From Erythrobacter sp. (GTDB lineage: Bacteria; Pseudomonadota; Alphaproteobacteria; Sphingomonadales; Sphingomonadaceae), in the NCBI GenBank assembly GCA_030148605.1, contig JASBTD010000048.1:1-48432 (forward strand): DNA of 48,432 nucleotides, written 5' to 3'. A program made the translations under genes and the position numbers. The notes under the pieces are model-generated. The model made no database searches. It was not told the origin of the DNA and saw only the letters and a program-made list of their open reading frames with translations. This document shows, piece after piece, positions 47,651-48,432 of the stretch. Each line of letters starts with the position of its first letter. The first letter of the stretch is position 1.

Positions 47651-48187
47651 TCAGTTCGCGCGGCAAACCGATACCTGCGCGCCGGTGACATCGAAAACAC
47701 CAAAGGCATCGGCACGCGCGATGCGAACGTCCGGACAGCTCAACTGCTGGCCATCGGCCGACAGACAGCGGGCAATCTCGAAGGAGGCCGTCGCACGTCG
47801 GCAGGCCAGCTCTTCAATCGGAGGAAGCGCAAATGTCGCTTCGCGCATACCGTTGGATTGGGGTTCGAGCGCGAGAGCGATGGGCGCGGCCCCGACTTGA
47901 GAACCGGAGGCATCTTCAGTGAATGTGATCACACCTTCAATTGCCGCGAGCTGGCTGTGCCGTGGTGTATAAACAACAATCTCGGCGCGGCACGGCGGCA
48001 CCATCCCGAATTGATCCGCTTCCATGGCTATGTTCAATCTGGGCTCGTCGCTTGCGCTCACAGCCTTGCAGGCGTCACCCGCAGGACTGGCGCTCGCGGG
48101 TTCCTGCTCACCAGCAAACAATAGCGCAATGCCACCCACAGCGCTTGCCCCGGCGAGCAAAAGAAGGGTTATGGAACGAGTGATCAC
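47651..48187 (-). CDS. Exported cysteine-containing protein of unknown function
   Basis: I do not recognise this 178-residue protein. It begins with a signal peptide or anchor (residues about 4-26, ITLLLLAGASAVGGIALLFAG) and the mature part has six cysteines (in GDACKAV, PPCRAEI, ELACRR, ARCLS, LSCPDV and SVCRAN), which in the periplasm could form three disulfides. It starts at a GTG with GGAG 8 bases before. Codon use matches neighbours. The rightward reading frame over the same bases is a shadow. Confidence 0.72.
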   Translation of the reverse strand: MITRSITLLLLAGASAVGGIALLFAGEQEPASASPAGDACKAVSASDEPRLNIAMEADQFGMVPPCRAEIVVYTPRHSQLAAIEGVITFTEDASGSQVGAAPIALALEPQSNGMREATFALPPIEELACRRATASFEIARCLSADGQQLSCPDVRIARADAFGVFDVTGAQVSVCRAN

Positions 48188-48266
48188 GTCTCTTCTCCAA
48201 ATGGAGCCTAGACAGCAGTTTGTTGAAGTCGAGTAAACCAGGCTTTCAAGAAGCTGCTGATTTGGT

Positions 48267-48343
<77 letters not shown>

Positions 48344-48432
48344 GAGAGTTTGTTTGGCCTCAAGCGCCAGCGTCGACATTCGTCGACTTGGCTTTCCTCG
48401 CATAAGCTCGGGCGGCCGTTCGGCCTTGTGGG

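Noticed and set aside
48372..48387. Repeat GTCGAC-ATTC-GTCGAC near the right edge
   Set aside because: A six-base palindrome repeated by chance is plausible; it is upstream of the tRNA but matches no known promoter element.

Overview
The window looks like chromosomal core DNA of an alphaproteobacterium of the order Sphingomonadales, most likely an Erythrobacteraceae member (Erythrobacter/Altererythrobacter type). This is inferred from protein content and codon use: high GC, an Entner-Doudoroff operon under a LacI-type regulator, a CpoB/YbgF gene next to tilS, a RodZ-like protein, the GAF-containing PtsP, an RcdA-type protein, and an alphaproteobacterial initiator tRNA. I see no insertion sequence, prophage, CRISPR array or base-composition island. 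No intergenic gap exceeds about 200 bases. All long overlapping reading frames are antisense or frame-shifted shadows typical of such codon use.

Region 1 (1-4216) carries the 3' part of serS, surE, a two-transmembrane RCK potassium channel and rimO, all rightward. Region 2 (4241-13025) is a LacI-family regulator divergent from a tightly overlapping five-gene operon: zwf, edd, glk, eda and a phosphoenolpyruvate-carboxylase-like gene. The first four enzymes take glucose through glucose-6-phosphate to pyruvate and glyceraldehyde-3-phosphate, but no lactonase gene (pgl) is present. The fifth gene is the most unusual object here. It is a full-length PEPC homologue in which several invariant catalytic motifs are altered and the conserved C-terminus is lost, while other PEP-binding motifs remain. 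The 120-base divergent promoter region holds two clear palindromes.

Region 3 (13031-19676) holds tilS, cpoB, a rodZ-like gene and ptsP leftward, then two small divergent DUF465 proteins and an rcdA-like gene. Region 4 (19683-33300) is a mosaic of short metabolic and transport units: glpK, a metallo-beta-lactamase-fold hydrolase, an unknown two-gene membrane module, an acyl-CoA synthetase, an unknown membrane protein, nadA, a DMT transporter, an ene-reductase, a small lipoprotein, lipB, a membrane protein, a methyltransferase, an MFS transporter and arsC. Region 5 (33405-37620) has a Fur-type box in front of a TonB-dependent siderophore receptor, an orphan [2Fe-2S] subunit of the xanthine dehydrogenase family, and a MATE transporter.

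Region 6 (37641-46337) is a complete chemotaxis cluster: cheA, cheW, cheY, cheB, cheR, a membrane GGDEF-EAL protein and a methyl-accepting chemotaxis protein. A CtrA-like half-site lies upstream of cheA. The CheA has no P2 domain and carries a second CheW-like region plus a degenerate receiver-like tail. The cyclic-di-GMP enzyme is translationally coupled to the receptor. Region 7 (46353-48343) has an acyl-CoA dehydrogenase, an exported cysteine-containing protein and an initiator tRNA whose anticodon stem departs from the usual three G-C pairs.

I did not find a wholly new defence or mobile system. The strongest candidates for undescribed biology are the motif-altered PEPC homologue in the glucose operon, the modified CheA with its coupled cyclic-di-GMP enzyme, and the two-gene membrane module at 22110-23223.
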